Assembly: GCF_014237865.1 (NCBI RefSeq)
Contig: NZ_JACJUU010000002.1
Span: 372,001-436,000 of the forward strand
Reading direction: 5' to 3'
DNA: 64,000 bases
Source: Pusillimonas minor
Lineage (GTDB): Bacteria > Pseudomonadota > Gammaproteobacteria > Burkholderiales > Burkholderiaceae_B
Made by a program: the position numbers and the translations under genes. The notes under the pieces were generated by a model. It ran no database searches and was not told the DNA's origin. It worked only from the letters and a program-made list of their open reading frames with translations. Positions within the stretch are counted from its first letter, which is position 1; the number at the start of each line of letters is the position of its first letter. This document shows positions 47,864 to 57,677 of this stretch, piece by piece.

Positions 47864-50800
47864 TCAGGGCGTGTCTGGCGGGGGCCATGCCATCACCGTT
47901 TCGAGCCAGCGGGTGTAGGCAGCCATGTCAACGGTGGCCACTTCGCTGCCGGCGCTGCGGCGCCAGTTGTCGTAGCGGTCGATGAAGGCTTCGGCGGCCG
48001 CCCGGCTGGCGTGGCCCAGGCGCGCATGCTGGTCTTGGTAGGTGTGCCACAGTGTGCCGGCAGCACGGTCAAGGCGCCGGTCGCCGTCTTGCAGGCTGCG
48101 CAGGGTGGCGCTGCGGTCGTCGTGAAGGTAAGGGGCATTGACGGCAGTGTCGCCGGGTGTGCCGTCGGCCAGTTCGACCCCGGCGGCGCGGGCCTGCCAC
48201 AGCATCCAGTTCAGGGCCACGTTGTGCAGGTCGCCCCGGCGGTTGGGTTGGCCCTGGCTGTCGTACAGCACGCCGCCGCCAATGTCGGCATGGGCCCCGA
48301 CAAACGGGGCTTCGACCACGTTACCGGGTTGCGTGTCGGCGGCACCGGCCAGCGGGAACAGCGCGCGCCGCTCGTGCAGGGCGATGGCATGGGCCACCCA
48401 TTGCCAACCGGCGTTTACGGTCAGGTCGTAGGCGGCATTGTGCTGGCCGTTCAGGCCAAACTGAGCCACGGTGTCGAACAAGCCCATAAAGCGCAGGTCG
48501 ACACAGGCCGTGACCAGGCCGCGCTGAAGGTCGTGAAACGAGAATAAGCCTTGGTTGACGTACTGGCTGACCTGATTGCCGAAATGCCGGGCCATCGCTG
48601 CGCCGCGCGAATAGCCAATAATGTCGATGGGTATGGCCGCATCGGGCGTGGCAGGTGCGGCTGCGAGGGTATTGAGCAGCGACTGCCACTGGGCGTCAAT
48701 AATGCGGGGTGCACTGTAGGCGGTGACGGCATCCCAATCCGTGTTGTGCGGGTTGCCGGGGCCGGGTTGGTAGAACACGGTGTCTTCGGTATAGCGTTGG
48801 CTCAGGCGCCAGACGTTGGTGTGGGTGCTCATGTCGTTGCGGGTGCCGTCGAAGGCAAACAACAGCAGGCCCAGGGGGTCAACATGGCGGCGCGGTTGCC
48901 CGCCAGCGTATCCCAAGGCTGCGTTTCCGGGCACGGGGCCCAGCGGGTCCGGCTCCAGGTAATGGCCAAAATCCGGGTCGTAGGTGCGCAGCAGGTTGTC
49001 GTGCCAACCGGTCATGTCGTCAAAGTACTGGCCCGGTGCGCGCAGGTTGAACGTCAATGTTGGCGTTGTGGTTGCAGGGCGGTTAACGATGACGGCTCGG
49101 CCCCAGGGTTCGTAGTCGGCCTCCCAAACGATGTCTTGCCGCGAGTTGGTGATCCAACGCGGTGCGCCCGTCAGGTCGGCGTGCACGTAAAACAGCGTGC
49201 CGTCTGGGGCGGCCGGGGTGTAATCGATGAAACCAATGGGCACATGGTGCGCATAGATATAACGTCGCGACACGCGTGCGCCTGGGCTTGCCTGGCGGTT
49301 CCCGGGCGCAGCCGTGTCGCCCGTGGCGCTCGCGCCGGGTCGCCAGGTTTCGGCCGCCAGGCGGCGGTCAAGAAACCAGTAATGCGTGGTGCCTGCCGGG
49401 CTTGTGCGCCGGATGCGCTGGCCGAAAGCGTTGTGGGCATAGGTAATGCTTGTGCCATCGGCTTGATGCACCGTTTTCAGGCGTCTGTCGGGGCCGTAGG
49501 CAAGCTGCCGATGGCCCACCTGTACAGGCAGGCCATCGGCGTTGCGGTTAATGCCGGGGTACTGTGTGGGGGACGCTGCCGACGTGCGGACGGCAAGGGC
49601 GGCGCCGTTGTCGTCATGGGCATACCAAAACGGCCGGGCCGGTGTGGCGTTTGCCGGGTGTAAACGTGGTGGGCGTGTCAGCAGTGGGGCCTGCTGCGGG
49701 TATAGCGTTGCGGCGACAAGCCGCGAGGTCCGGTCGTGCTTGTAAACATACCGTGTAAATGGCAACGGATGTGCGGGCGGTGCGTTGTTCGGACGCCGGA
49801 AAACATGCTCGGTTACAACGCGGCCTTGCGCATCGTGCGCGTAGCGCTGCGCCCGCAGTATGTGTCGGGCCGGCGTGCCCCCCGACATCAACAGCCAGCT
49901 TTCGTCGGCCCGCAGCGCGGTCAGCAGGTGAATGCCGTTGCCGAACGCGTACCCTTTGTTTTGCCTGTTGTTGCGTGTGCCTGTGGCCTTGCCGATCACT
50001 GCGTGGTGGTGGCCGGCGCGAGTTTCCCAACTCACTGCCAGCAGTTGACGCCCATGCCCCCAGGTGTAGTGCAATGCGCCCCCTTCGGCCACGTCATGAC
50101 GAATCAGCCGGTGTTGTGCGTCGTACGCAAAGCGTTCTGTAAATGGTTCGGGCCCGTTATCGGGGCGGGAGAGTGTCCGTGCCACGAGTCGGCCTTGCGT
50201 ATCGTGACGGCGGTATTCAGTTTCGTTGGGGTGGTGTACCTGCGTTAATTGGCGGCCTTGCCACTGCAGTTGTGTTTCGACGGCGGGCGTTTGGGTATGA
50301 CTCCGGGCTAGCAGACGCACGGGGCGCCCCTGAGTATCGTACGTGTATTGCCAATAGCCGCCGCCCGCGAACCGGCGTTGCAGCGGCAGCCCCTGTGCGT
50401 CGTAGACCAGGGTTTCCGTCCCTGTCAGGGTAGAAAACCAGGCGTGGCGCTGCCCCTGGGCGTTGTAGTGCAATGCCAACCCGGCCCAACCCGCATGGGC
50501 GGGGGCGATCTCGCGCAGGCGTTGCCGGGTGTCGCGGTGCAGGGTGGTGCCGTTGACCTGTGTCAGTTGCCCCAGGCGGTTGTAGCTGGCCCGCGTACCG
50601 GGCGCGGGGCACCCGGGGCAACCCGCGCCAGTAACGGCCGTCAGCCGGGCGGTTTGGCCTTGCACGTCAAAGTCGATCTGGGTGGTGCTTTCCGGCGGGG
50701 CCGGCGTATTGGCCGGTGGCGAGCGGGCAGATAAGGCCTTGATGCGCCGCACTTGTGTGTGTTGCCGCCCGGGCCGGGTCTTGTGATAGGCGACGGCATA

Positions 50801-51799
50801 GGCGTGGTCCTGGTCTGCATACTGGATAACCTGTCCACTTGGGTTGTAGGCCCAGCGCCCGCCCCGGTGCCGGGCGCCGAGGGGTGGCGCGCCGATGTTG
50901 TCGATGCCCGTTAATGCGTAAGGGTTGCCTGCTTGCCGGGTCGGGTCGTACTGGTATTGCCGACGCGACCCGTCGGGCCGCTGCATGGCAGTCAACCGAA
51001 GATGTGGTTCGTCGCCGGCTTGCGCGTAGTCGTACATAAACTGCCCTACCGGGCTGTCGACCGCATGCAAATAAGCCCGGCCTTCATGAACCCGATAAGA
51101 AAAATGCAGTGCGGTGTCGCGCGGCTTAAGGTTTGTGCGGGCTTGCGTTTGGCCGGGCGCGCCGGTGATGTCGACGGTTTTGACGGCATGCAGCAGTGGC
51201 CCGGCGGTGTCGTGTCGCAAGATATGCAACGCGGTGCCGTCGGGCCGCCTGATTTGGGTTAGCCAGCCGGCGGCGTTAAACCGCAGTTGTTGCTGGTTGG
51301 GCCACACCCAAAGCCAGTCGCCGGCTTGTGCATGCAGTTTGCCGTGGGTCGGTGAAAAGAAGCCATTGCCGGTACGCGCCAGGCGCAGCCGGGCGCCGTT
51401 GGCCTGGGTAATGACGGCAACCTGGCCAAACGACTGTACGCGGATGTCATAGTCAAGGTGCCAGCCTTGCCCCATGAACGAGCGGCGGCGGTCGTTGGCG
51501 CTGTAATGACGTGTCAGTGCGGGGTGCGGTTCGCCTGTTGTCGACAGCAGGTCGGTTTCGTACTGATACTTGTTGCCGCTGGCCAGGTCAATAGGGTTGC
51601 CGGCGCTGGTATTGATTCCCGGCTCGGTACCGACGAGGTTGATGCTGCCGGGCGCAGCGCATGGCGAGCCGCCGGCCGGTGTGCTGTTGCAGGTGCCCGG
51701 ATGCGCCTGTGCCAGGCATGCCCCGGCCACGCCACAGAGCAGCAGTGTCGCCAGCCGGTACCGTGCGGGCCGCAACCCGGTAATGAATAAATGCCGCAT
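47864..51799 (-). CDS. Sec-exported RHS-repeat protein with C-terminal DUF2235 (Tle1-like) hydrolase domain
   Basis: 1311 residues. An N-terminal signal peptide ([17 protein letters not shown], cleavage near residue 32) is followed by a DUF6531-like segment ([20 protein letters not shown]), then YD/RHS repeats over about residues 95-975 (for example [20 protein letters not shown]). The RHS core ends with the family closure [17 protein letters not shown] then [14 protein letters not shown]. The last 330 residues are a DUF2235 alpha/beta hydrolase: FAFDGTRND (D984), nucleophile elbow GYSRGA (S1064) and [12 protein letters not shown]2235 is the catalytic domain of Tle1-type phospholipase effectors. 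There is no PAAR or VgrG part, no adjacent secretion gene and no immunity gene: argS begins 81 bases downstream. Role (toxin, surface enzyme or wall-linked protein) is unknown. Confidence 0.85.
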   Translation of the reverse strand: MRHLFITGLRPARYRLATLLLCGVAGACLAQAHPGTCNSTPAGGSPCAAPGSINLVGTEPGINTSAGNPIDLASGNKYQYETDLLSTTGEPHPALTRHYSANDRRRSFMGQGWHLDYDIRVQSFGQVAVITQANGARLRLARTGNGFFSPTHGKLHAQAGDWLWVWPNQQQLRFNAAGWLTQIRRPDGTALHILRHDTAGPLLHAVKTVDITGAPGQTQARTNLKPRDTALHFSYRVHEGRAYLHAVDSPVGQFMYDYAQAGDEPHLRLTAMQRPDGSRRQYQYDPTRQAGNPYALTGIDNIGAPPLGARHRGGRWAYNPSGQVIQYADQDHAYAVAYHKTRPGRQHTQVRRIKALSARSPPANTPAPPESTTQIDFDVQGQTARLTAVTGAGCPGCPAPGTRASYNRLGQLTQVNGTTLHRDTRQRLREIAPAHAGWAGLALHYNAQGQRHAWFSTLTGTETLVYDAQGLPLQRRFAGGGYWQYTYDTQGRPVRLLARSHTQTPAVETQLQWQGRQLTQVHHPNETEYRRHDTQGRLVARTLSRPDNGPEPFTERFAYDAQHRLIRHDVAEGGALHYTWGHGRQLLAVSWETRAGHHHAVIGKATGTRNNRQNKGYAFGNGIHLLTALRADESWLLMSGGTPARHILRAQRYAHDAQGRVVTEHVFRRPNNAPPAHPLPFTRYVYKHDRTSRLVAATLYPQQAPLLTRPPRLHPANATPARPFWYAHDDNGAALAVRTSAASPTQYPGINRNADGLPVQVGHRQLAYGPDRRLKTVHQADGTSITYAHNAFGQRIRRTSPAGTTHYWFLDRRLAAETWRPGASATGDTAAPGNRQASPGARVSRRYIYAHHVPIGFIDYTPAAPDGTLFYVHADLTGAPRWITNSRQDIVWEADYEPWGRAVIVNRPATTTPTLTFNLRAPGQYFDDMTGWHDNLLRTYDPDFGHYLEPDPLGPVPGNAALGYAGGQPRRHVDPLGLLLFAFDGTRNDMSTHTNVWRLSQRYTEDTVFYQPGPGNPHNTDWDAVTAYSAPRIIDAQWQSLLNTLAAAPATPDAAIPIDIIGYSRGAAMARHFGNQVSQYVNQGLFSFHDLQRGLVTACVDLRFMGLFDTVAQFGLNGQHNAAYDLTVNAGWQWVAHAIALHERRALFPLAGAADTQPGNVVEAPFVGAHADIGGGVLYDSQGQPNRRGDLHNVALNWMLWQARAAGVELADGTPGDTAVNAPYLHDDRSATLRSLQDGDRRLDRAAGTLWHTYQDQHARLGHASRAAAEAFIDRYDNWRRSAGSEVATVDMAAYTRWLETVMAWPPPDTP

Positions 51800-51891
51800 A
51801 TCCGCCCCTTGCTTTTGGTTCGGTTATTGTGCGGCTTGGCAACCGGAAAGACTTGGGGTAGTGTACGAATATAGCCATGAGGAGAACCACC

Positions 51892-52236
51892 ATGCTCGTC
51901 GTATTTCGTGCAAAGCCGGCCGCCGAGGTCTTGATGTTTGCCCAGCATGCCCGCGACATTCTCTCTGCTGCTGGGCGCCACTACGACACCCTGCCCGAAC
52001 GCGGCGTACTGACCGCGGCGCAGTTAGACGACCTTATCAAGGGTCTCGAGCGCGCCATTTCCCACGACACCGCCTCGCCGTTTCAAGACGAAGACGACGA
52101 AGAGAACGATGTTAAAGAACACCCCATATCGCGGCCGGTCACGTTTCGCCAGCGCGCGTTTCCGTTAATGGCCATGATGAAAATGTGCCGCGACCATAAT
52201 GCCGACATCACCTGGGAGCCGGCGCCGGTCTGGTAA
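51892..52236 (+). CDS. DUF1840 domain-containing protein
   Basis: 114 residues from the ATG at 51892 (MLVVFRAKPAAEVLMFAQHA), with a GAGGAGA ribosome site; an ATG at 51877 upstream lies within that site and is unlikely. The wording fits DUF1840, a small betaproteobacterial family of unknown function with a C-terminal FPLMAMMKMCRDHNADITW. Acidic centre (DEDDEENDVKE). It is divergent from the RHS gene and convergent with leuA. Confidence 0.88.
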   Translation: MLVVFRAKPAAEVLMFAQHARDILSAAGRHYDTLPERGVLTAAQLDDLIKGLERAISHDTASPFQDEDDEENDVKEHPISRPVTFRQRAFPLMAMMKMCRDHNADITWEPAPVW

Positions 52237-52350
52237 GGTACGCGCGGCGGTTTGTCTGTGCGCGATTGATGTCGGCGCTTTAGATGGGCGTCGACACCGT
52301 ACTGATTGCCCCTTGGCCTGGCAAGCCACGCTTTTTACTTTGTCGCCCCA

Positions 52351-52388
52351 AAAACAAACCCCGCAGCTTTCGCTGCGGGGTTTGTTTT
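52351..52388. terminator. bidirectional rho-independent terminator
   Basis: AAAACAAACCCCGCAG (52351-52366) pairs perfectly with CTGCGGGGTTTGTTTT (52373-52388) around the loop CTTTCG. The flanking A and T runs give a U tract in both directions, serving the DUF1840 gene and the convergent leuA. Confidence 0.93.
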
Positions 52389-52497
52389 ATGCATAAGTCT
52401 TTTTGCGTGTTGACGGCAGGTTCTGTCGGCGGCTTGTCGCCGCCGTATCGGCATATTTCCGGGTAGTTGTTTATTTGGAAATACGCCTGTGGTGCCT

Positions 52498-54192
52498 TTA
52501 AGCAGCAGCCTTTGCGGCCTGGGCCACCATGGCGGCGTTGCGGTTGACCGCACTTAAAATAGCCAGGAACGACGCGGTGACGATGTCGGCGTGAACACCC
52601 ACGCCAAAGCCGGGGCCGGCGTCGCCGACGCGCACTTCGACGTACGATGCCGCGCGCGTGTCGGTGCCGATACCAATGGCATGCTCGTGGTAGTCGAGGA
52701 TGCTGACATCCATGCCCAGCGCGTTGACAAAGGCCGAAATGGCGCCGTCGCCTTGACCTTTAAGGTGGCATACCTTGCCGTTGTGCTCAAGCTCGACTTC
52801 GATGGCAAAGTGGTGGCCGGCCTGGGCGCCTGGGTCGCCGGTAATGCGGTGGCGTACCAGTTTCCAGGGGCGCTCAAGGTCAAGGTATTCAGAGCGGAAC
52901 AGTTCGTAGACGTCGTCGGCGGTGACTTCGCGGCCGGTTTCGTCGGTGACGCGCTGAATGGCGCGGCTGAATTCGATTTGAAGACGGCGCGGCAAGACCA
53001 GACCGTGTTCTTGTTCGAGCAGGTACGATACGCCGCCCTTACCCGACTGGCTATTGACGCGGATGACTGCATCGTAGCTGCGGCCTACGTCGGCCGGGTC
53101 GATAGGCAAATAGGGGACTTCCCAGAGCGCGTCGGGCTGTTGCTGTGCAAAGCCTTTTTTGATGGCGTCTTGGTGCGAGCCCGAAAACGCGGTAAAGACC
53201 AGGTCGCCCGCATACGGGTGACGCGGGTGTACCGGCAACTGGTTGCAGTATTCAACGCAACGACGCACTTCGTCGATGTCGGAGAAATCGAGGCCGGGAT
53301 GCACGCCCTGGGTGTACAAGTTAAGGGCCAGGGTGACCAGGCACACGTTGCCGGTGCGCTCGCCATTGCCAAACAGGCAGCCTTCGACGCGGTCGGCGCC
53401 GGCCATGACGGCCAGCTCGGCGGCCGCAACTGCAGTGCCGCGGTCGTTGTGCGGGTGCACGCTAAGCACAATGCTGTCGCGGTTTTTAAGGCGCTTGCTG
53501 ATCCATTCGATTTGGTCGGCGTACAAATTAGGTGTTGTCGCCTCGATGGTGGCCGGGCAATTCAGGATGATTTTCGATTCGGGTGTCGGGCCCCAGGCCT
53601 CGACGACGGCATCGCACACGTCAAGCGCAAACTCGGGCTCGGTGGTGCTGAAGACTTCGGGGGAGTACTCGTAGCGCCAGGAGGTTTCGGGGTGCTTGCC
53701 TGTGTAGGCCTTGACCAGTTGCGTGCCTTTTACGGCCAAGGCGCGTACTTCGTCTTTGGTCATGTTGAACACAATTTTGCGGAAGGCGGGCGCGCAGGCG
53801 TTGTACAAGTGCACAATGGCCTGCTTGGCGCCGGCGGCGGCTTCAACGGTGCGTTCGATCAGGTCTTCGCGCGATTGCGTGAGCACAATAATGGTGACGT
53901 CGTCGGGGATACGGTCTTCGTCGACGAGCTTGCGGACAAAATCAAAATCGGTCTGCGAGGCCGACGGAAAGCCGACTTCGATTTCTTTGAAACCGATTTT
54001 GATCAATTGTTCGAAGAAGCGCAGCTTGCGCTCGACGCTCATGGGTTCGATGAGCGACTGGTTGCCATCGCGAAGGTCGGTGCTCATCCAGATGGGGGGC
54101 GCCGTGATGGTTTTATTGGGCCAGGTTCGTTCAGAGAAGTCGCGCGCGAACGGCACGAACGGACGGTATTTGTCGGAAGGGTTCGAGAGCAT
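52498..54192 (-). CDS. leuA: 2-isopropylmalate synthase (long form)
   Basis: 564 residues, the longer type 2 LeuA (as in actinobacteria and many Burkholderiales). It condenses 2-ketoisovalerate with acetyl-CoA, the committed step to leucine. The catalytic barrel begins with [17 protein letters not shown] (metal and substrate binding RDGNQ) and has [17 protein letters not shown] with the HxH pair and GERTGN. The C-terminal regulatory domain holds [15 protein letters not shown] and leucine feedback sites. Single gene with a 318-base upstream leader that suggests attenuation-like control. Confidence 0.97.
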   Translation of the reverse strand: MLSNPSDKYRPFVPFARDFSERTWPNKTITAPPIWMSTDLRDGNQSLIEPMSVERKLRFFEQLIKIGFKEIEVGFPSASQTDFDFVRKLVDEDRIPDDVTIIVLTQSREDLIERTVEAAAGAKQAIVHLYNACAPAFRKIVFNMTKDEVRALAVKGTQLVKAYTGKHPETSWRYEYSPEVFSTTEPEFALDVCDAVVEAWGPTPESKIILNCPATIEATTPNLYADQIEWISKRLKNRDSIVLSVHPHNDRGTAVAAAELAVMAGADRVEGCLFGNGERTGNVCLVTLALNLYTQGVHPGLDFSDIDEVRRCVEYCNQLPVHPRHPYAGDLVFTAFSGSHQDAIKKGFAQQQPDALWEVPYLPIDPADVGRSYDAVIRVNSQSGKGGVSYLLEQEHGLVLPRRLQIEFSRAIQRVTDETGREVTADDVYELFRSEYLDLERPWKLVRHRITGDPGAQAGHHFAIEVELEHNGKVCHLKGQGDGAISAFVNALGMDVSILDYHEHAIGIGTDTRAASYVEVRVGDAGPGFGVGVHADIVTASFLAILSAVNRNAAMVAQAAKAAA

Positions 54193-54510
54193 ATTGCACC
54201 TGTTTCACTAAGTTTGTTGCTGCGCGTTACCCGTAAACATCGAATGAAGATTCGGCATCAACCCAAGGTTGGCATAAAACGGATAACGAAATACGGAATG
54301 GGGGCGTGGCTGAACGGCTGCCGGACTGCCACATGACGCTAGGCCCGGCAACCGATCGGTAGCAGCAGCGATAGCGAGAGAGGGGAGAGTGTGCCGGCCG
54401 TACCCGCAACCTGGCCGGCAACGGGGTTGCCGGCAGCATGCAGAGGGGTAAAGGCCTGGGTGTTCATACCCCATAGTCAACCATATTTGCGGCCGCTTGG
54501 CAAGTATGCG
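54193..54510 (-). promoter_or_regulatory. leuA leader region with mutually exclusive stems
   Basis: Region of 318 bases upstream of leuA without a conventional gene. It holds a leucine-rich short ORF (54339-54467) and four segments that can pair in alternative ways on the minus-strand RNA. A (54426-54434) and B (54414-54422) pair perfectly over 9 bp with a 3-base loop. A can also pair with C (54345-54352) over 8 bp. C (54345-54354) can pair with D (54315-54324) over 10 bp with one G-U. C lies just after the leucine codons and overlaps the end of the short ORF. No U tract follows D, so the switch may not use a plain intrinsic terminator. Confidence 0.5.
54339..54467 (-). CDS. candidate leucine-rich leader peptide of leuA
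   Basis: 42 codons from the ATG at 54467 to TAG at 54339. The C-terminal part reads TLSPLSLSLLLPIG: six leucines within ten codons (27-36), two of them the CTA codon, normally rare in GC-rich genomes. An in-frame TGA lies four codons upstream, so the ORF cannot be longer. The ribosome site is weak (GGGG directly before the ATG). Position, leucine run and overlap with alternative RNA stems fit an attenuation leader peptide; expression is not shown. Confidence 0.45.
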   Translation of the reverse strand: MNTQAFTPLHAAGNPVAGQVAGTAGTLSPLSLSLLLPIGCRA

Positions 54511-55047
54511 CTAGGGGCCCGTGCGCGACAGCAGGGCGGCATGCTCGCGCGAGAGCTGGATTTTCGCGGCCCGGCCGCGGCGCAGTTCGGTGGCGGTTTG
54601 TTGCAAGTCTCCAACAGTTATCGGGAAGCGGGTGTCTTCCCATACCCAGCGCAGCACCGTAAGGGCGGGTTCGGACAACTGCGCGACCAACCCGGCAATG
54701 ACGTCGGCGCCGACCATGCGGGCATCGACCCGGCGCCTGCTGCTGCGCACAAAGGCCACCAGAAAATAGGCCATAATAAGTGTGCACAGCGCTGCCAGCG
54801 CCCACCAGAAGAACGGGTTGTACCGCTTTAGCATTTGCGTAACCGGCCCGCCCAAGGCTTCGAGCCCCGAGTAATCAATACCCCGGCCAAAAGCCACCAG
54901 CCGAGTCAGCAGTTCGAACCACAGCACGGCCACGACGACCACCACCACGGTACACACGATTTTGTGCGTTGCGGTAAGTTTAAGCAGGGTTTGACGTAAC
55001 GCGGCGTGGTCGCGGGCGGTGGGCTGGCAGGCTGGATCTGTTTTCAT
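54511..55047 (-). CDS. two-helix membrane protein of unknown function
   Basis: 178 residues from the ATG at 55047 (MKTDPACQPTARDHAALRQT). Two hydrophobic segments are evident: residues about 31-50 (KIVCTVVVVVVAVLWFELLT) and about 80-103 (PFFWWALAALCTLIMAYFLV). A cytosolic basic stretch (RSSRRRVDARM) and a helical C-terminal domain (WVWEDTRFPITVGDLQQTAT) follow. I recognise no family. It is divergent from rpoN with only 16 bases between the two start codons and is read toward leuA, so its transcript may run into the leuA leader. Confidence 0.7.
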   Translation of the reverse strand: MKTDPACQPTARDHAALRQTLLKLTATHKIVCTVVVVVVAVLWFELLTRLVAFGRGIDYSGLEALGGPVTQMLKRYNPFFWWALAALCTLIMAYFLVAFVRSSRRRVDARMVGADVIAGLVAQLSEPALTVLRWVWEDTRFPITVGDLQQTATELRRGRAAKIQLSREHAALLSRTGP

Positions 55048-55063
55048 GCGGGCTATTTTACCT

Positions 55064-56467
55064 ATGCAATCGCGACACTCGTTAGAACTGCGGCAACACC
55101 AGAACCTGGCCCTGACGCCGCAATTGCAGCAGTCGATCAGGTTTCTGCAGTTGTCGGCCCAAGACCTGGAGCAAGAAGTGGCCCAGGCGCTTGCCGACAA
55201 TCCGTTGCTGGAGCGCGAGGGGGAGTACGACGCCGATGATAGCGAAGCCCGGGCCGATACGCCATCGGATGAATACGTAGACGATAGCCCGCTGACGGCG
55301 GGGGTTTCGGGCGCAGGGCGCAACGATTTCGACGACGATGGCGGCCCGGATGTGGGGCAGGCCGTCACTTTGCGCGACCATTTGCTGCAGCAACTGCACG
55401 TCACACGGGCGGGCAAACGCGATCAGGCCCTGGTGGAAATTCTGATCGAAGAGCTGGACGAAAATGGCTTGCTGGCGGGGTCGCTGGACGACGTGCTGGG
55501 GTTGCTGCCCGACGAACTGGCGGTGGACGAAGATGAGTTGCTGGCCGCCCTGCGCCTGTTGCAATCGTTTGACCCGCCAGGCGTCGGGGCACGCTCAACG
55601 GCCGAGTGCCTGGCTTTGCAGTTGCGCCAGCGCGCCGCGCACGACCCCGACGTCATGGCGTGTGCGATGGCGTTGGTAACGCAGCATCTTGATTTGCTGG
55701 CCCAGGGCAATGCCGCTCGCCTGGTGGCCGCCCTGGGGTGTTCGCCCGAGGTCTTGCGGCAAGCCCATCAGCTGATTCTCACGCTCGACCCAAAGCCTGG
55801 GCGGGCCTGGTCGCAAAGCGTGGCGGACTATATAGTCCCCGAACTGGTGGTCGTCAGGGGCAAAAAAGGCTGGGAAGCTCGCTTGAACGGTGCGGCGGTG
55901 CCGCGCTTGCGCGTAAACCCGGTCTACGAGCAATGGGTGCGCGAAGACCGCAGCGGGGCAGACCGCTCAGAGATACAGGCCCAATTGCAGCAGGCGCATG
56001 GCCTGGTTAAAAGCGTGGCGCAACGGTTTGAAACTGTCTTGCGAGTGGGGCAGTTTATTGTGCAGCACCAGCAGGCATTTTTTGACAAAGGGGTGCAGGC
56101 CATGCGGCCGTTGGTGTTGCGTGACATCGCCGAGGTTCTCGAACTGCACGAATCTACGGTGTCGCGTACGACGCGTCAAAAGTACATGCAAACCCCCTGG
56201 GGCGTGTTCGAGCTGAAGTACTTTTTGGGTACCGCCCTGGGCGGTGAAGGCCTGGCGCCGGCAACGTCGGCCACAGCGGTACGCGCCATGATCCGCGAGC
56301 TTGTGCGAGCCGAGCCGCCCGCCAAGCCGCTGTCTGACGCCAAAATCGCCGAGAAACTGGCTGAGAAAGGGGTCGATGTGGCTCGTCGAACGGTGGCTAA
56401 ATACCGCGAACTTGACGGCATCGATCCTGCATCGGTACGCAAAGCGCGGGCCGGCATGTCGGCCTGA
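55064..56467 (+). CDS. rpoN: RNA polymerase sigma-54 factor
   Basis: 467 residues from the ATG at 55064 (MQSRHSLELRQHQNLALTPQ), which aligns with the usual RpoN start; an in-frame ATG at 55046 would add six residues and overlap the divergent gene. Region I is Gln/Leu rich (LTPQLQQSIRFLQLSAQDLE), region II acidic, and region III carries the core- and DNA-binding domains ending in the RpoN box (ARRTVAKYRELDG). There is no good Shine-Dalgarno before 55064. Activated by bacterial enhancer-binding proteins elsewhere. The usual neighbours (lptB, hpf, ptsN) are absent. Confidence 0.96.
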   Translation: MQSRHSLELRQHQNLALTPQLQQSIRFLQLSAQDLEQEVAQALADNPLLEREGEYDADDSEARADTPSDEYVDDSPLTAGVSGAGRNDFDDDGGPDVGQAVTLRDHLLQQLHVTRAGKRDQALVEILIEELDENGLLAGSLDDVLGLLPDELAVDEDELLAALRLLQSFDPPGVGARSTAECLALQLRQRAAHDPDVMACAMALVTQHLDLLAQGNAARLVAALGCSPEVLRQAHQLILTLDPKPGRAWSQSVADYIVPELVVVRGKKGWEARLNGAAVPRLRVNPVYEQWVREDRSGADRSEIQAQLQQAHGLVKSVAQRFETVLRVGQFIVQHQQAFFDKGVQAMRPLVLRDIAEVLELHESTVSRTTRQKYMQTPWGVFELKYFLGTALGGEGLAPATSATAVRAMIRELVRAEPPAKPLSDAKIAEKLAEKGVDVARRTVAKYRELDGIDPASVRKARAGMSA

Positions 56468-56606
56468 CTTAAGCCGGGCTTTTGCGTGGCAGGTGCGCGG
56501 TATGGTCAGATGCACCGGCAAGTGCCAACCAGTATGGCTCGCTGTAACGGGTTACAAAATTATCGGGTTTTGTCGCATTCAGGGTATTGCACGCACAAAG
56601 AAACTA

Positions 56607-56625
56607 GATGATAATTGTTCTCATG
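56607..56625 (+). promoter_or_regulatory. Fur box overlapping the bfd start codon
   Basis: GATGATAATTGTTCTCATG contains TGATAAT-T-GTTCTCA, about 12 of 14 matches to the 7-1-7 Fur consensus TGATAAT-N-ATTATCA. It reaches the bfd ATG at 56623, so Fur binding would block transcription or initiation under iron-replete conditions, as known for bfd genes. Confidence 0.65.
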
Positions 56626-56886
56626 TTCATTTGTATCTGTAACGCCATCACCGAGCGACAAGTCAAGGCAGCCGTTGCTGCCGGCGCTCACAGCATGTCC
56701 GACCTGCAAGCACAGCTTGGGGTGGCATCGTGCTGTGGCTGCTGCGCAGACACCGCCGCCGAATACCTGCCCGGGGGCCGTCAGGCATCGCACCAAACGG
56801 TTCACCCGTTGGGCGACCTGGTCGAACCCGCCGCCAACGATGCGGCACCCGCAGTATTCGTCGAAGTTATCGCCTGCCGGGCCTAA
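56623..56886 (+). CDS. bfd: bacterioferritin-associated ferredoxin
   Basis: 87 residues from the ATG at 56623 (MFICICNAITERQVKAAVAA). The [2Fe-2S] ligands match E. coli Bfd positions: C4, C6, C38 and C41 (SCCGCC). Bfd reduces bacterioferritin to mobilise stored iron. The protein has a tail of about 20 residues beyond the Bfd domain (PLGDLVEPAANDAAPAVFVE). It precedes bfr by 129 bases and carries its own Fur site. Confidence 0.93.
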   Translation: MFICICNAITERQVKAAVAAGAHSMSDLQAQLGVASCCGCCADTAAEYLPGGRQASHQTVHPLGDLVEPAANDAAPAVFVEVIACRA

Positions 56887-57015
56887 TTTCGCGCTGCGCT
56901 CAACATAACAATGCCCCGGCGGTACCCGTCGGGGTGGCTGTTTTCTTCGCGTCCTTAATGAAATTCTCATCATGGCGTGGTAGCCTTTAGGTCTGCCCTC
57001 TCCAGGAGAAAAAAC

Positions 57016-57495
57016 ATGAAAGGCGACGCCACCGTAATCCAGTTTTTAAACAAGCAGCTCAAAAACGAGCTGACCGCCATCAACCAGTACTTCCTGCATG
57101 CCCGTATGCTTAATCATTGGGGCTTCGACAAGCTGGGCAAACACGAATACGACGAGTCTATCGGCGAAATGAAACACGCCGACCGCCTGATCGAGCGCAT
57201 TTTTATGCTCGACGGCCTGCCCAACCTGCAAGACCTGCACAAGCTGCTTATCGGCGAAGACGTTCCCGAATTGCTGGCCTGCGACCTCAAACTGGAATCG
57301 GGCGCACAAGACACCGTTAAAGAAGCCATTGCGTACTGCGAGTCTGTCCGCGACTACGTCTCGCGCGACCTGTTTCAAGACATTCTTGACGACACCGAGG
57401 AGCATATCGACTGGCTCGAAACCCAGATCGAACTGATCGACAAGGTCGGCCTGCAAAACTACCTGCAGTCGCAAATGAGCCACGACGCGTCGTAA
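57016..57495 (+). CDS. bfr: bacterioferritin
   Basis: 159 residues from the ATG at 57016 ([20 protein letters not shown]), with AGGAGA upstream; an in-frame start at 56977 is not credible. Ferroxidase-centre residues E18, E51 and H54 and the haem-binding M52 are all present, so this is a haem-containing, catalytically active subunit of the 24-mer iron store. Downstream of bfd and followed by a terminator. Confidence 0.97.
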   Translation: MKGDATVIQFLNKQLKNELTAINQYFLHARMLNHWGFDKLGKHEYDESIGEMKHADRLIERIFMLDGLPNLQDLHKLLIGEDVPELLACDLKLESGAQDTVKEAIAYCESVRDYVSRDLFQDILDDTEEHIDWLETQIELIDKVGLQNYLQSQMSHDAS

Positions 57496-57583
57496 TCAAT
57501 GTTCCGGGCCATCGTGCGGTAGTCCGCGTTGGCCAAGTCAGGCAGTGTTTGGCGCCACAACAAAACCGCTCTGCCATCTCGTT

Positions 57584-57614
57584 AAAAAGCCGCCTTCAAC
57601 CGGGCGGCTTTTTT
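57584..57614. terminator. rho-independent terminator of bfr
   Basis: AAAAAGCCGCC (57584-57594) pairs with GGCGGCTTTTT (57603-57613) with an 8-base loop, followed by more T. The A run on the left also gives a U tract on the minus strand, so it can serve the convergent gene at 57729-58400. Confidence 0.9.
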
Positions 57615-57677
57615 GTTTGTCGTGTGCATCATGGGCTGCAGGCACAATCGGGTGGCGCCCTGTAAGAAATGTCTCTG

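Noticed and set aside
47864-51799. Type VI secretion cluster around the RHS gene
   Set aside because: No VgrG, PAAR, Hcp, adaptor or baseplate gene is present on either side; neighbours are argS and a DUF1840 gene, and the protein has a Sec signal peptide.
52591-54336. 581-codon open frame on the plus strand
   Set aside because: It is the antisense shadow of leuA; composition is glycine/valine/aspartate rich without family motifs, and leuA itself is unmistakable.
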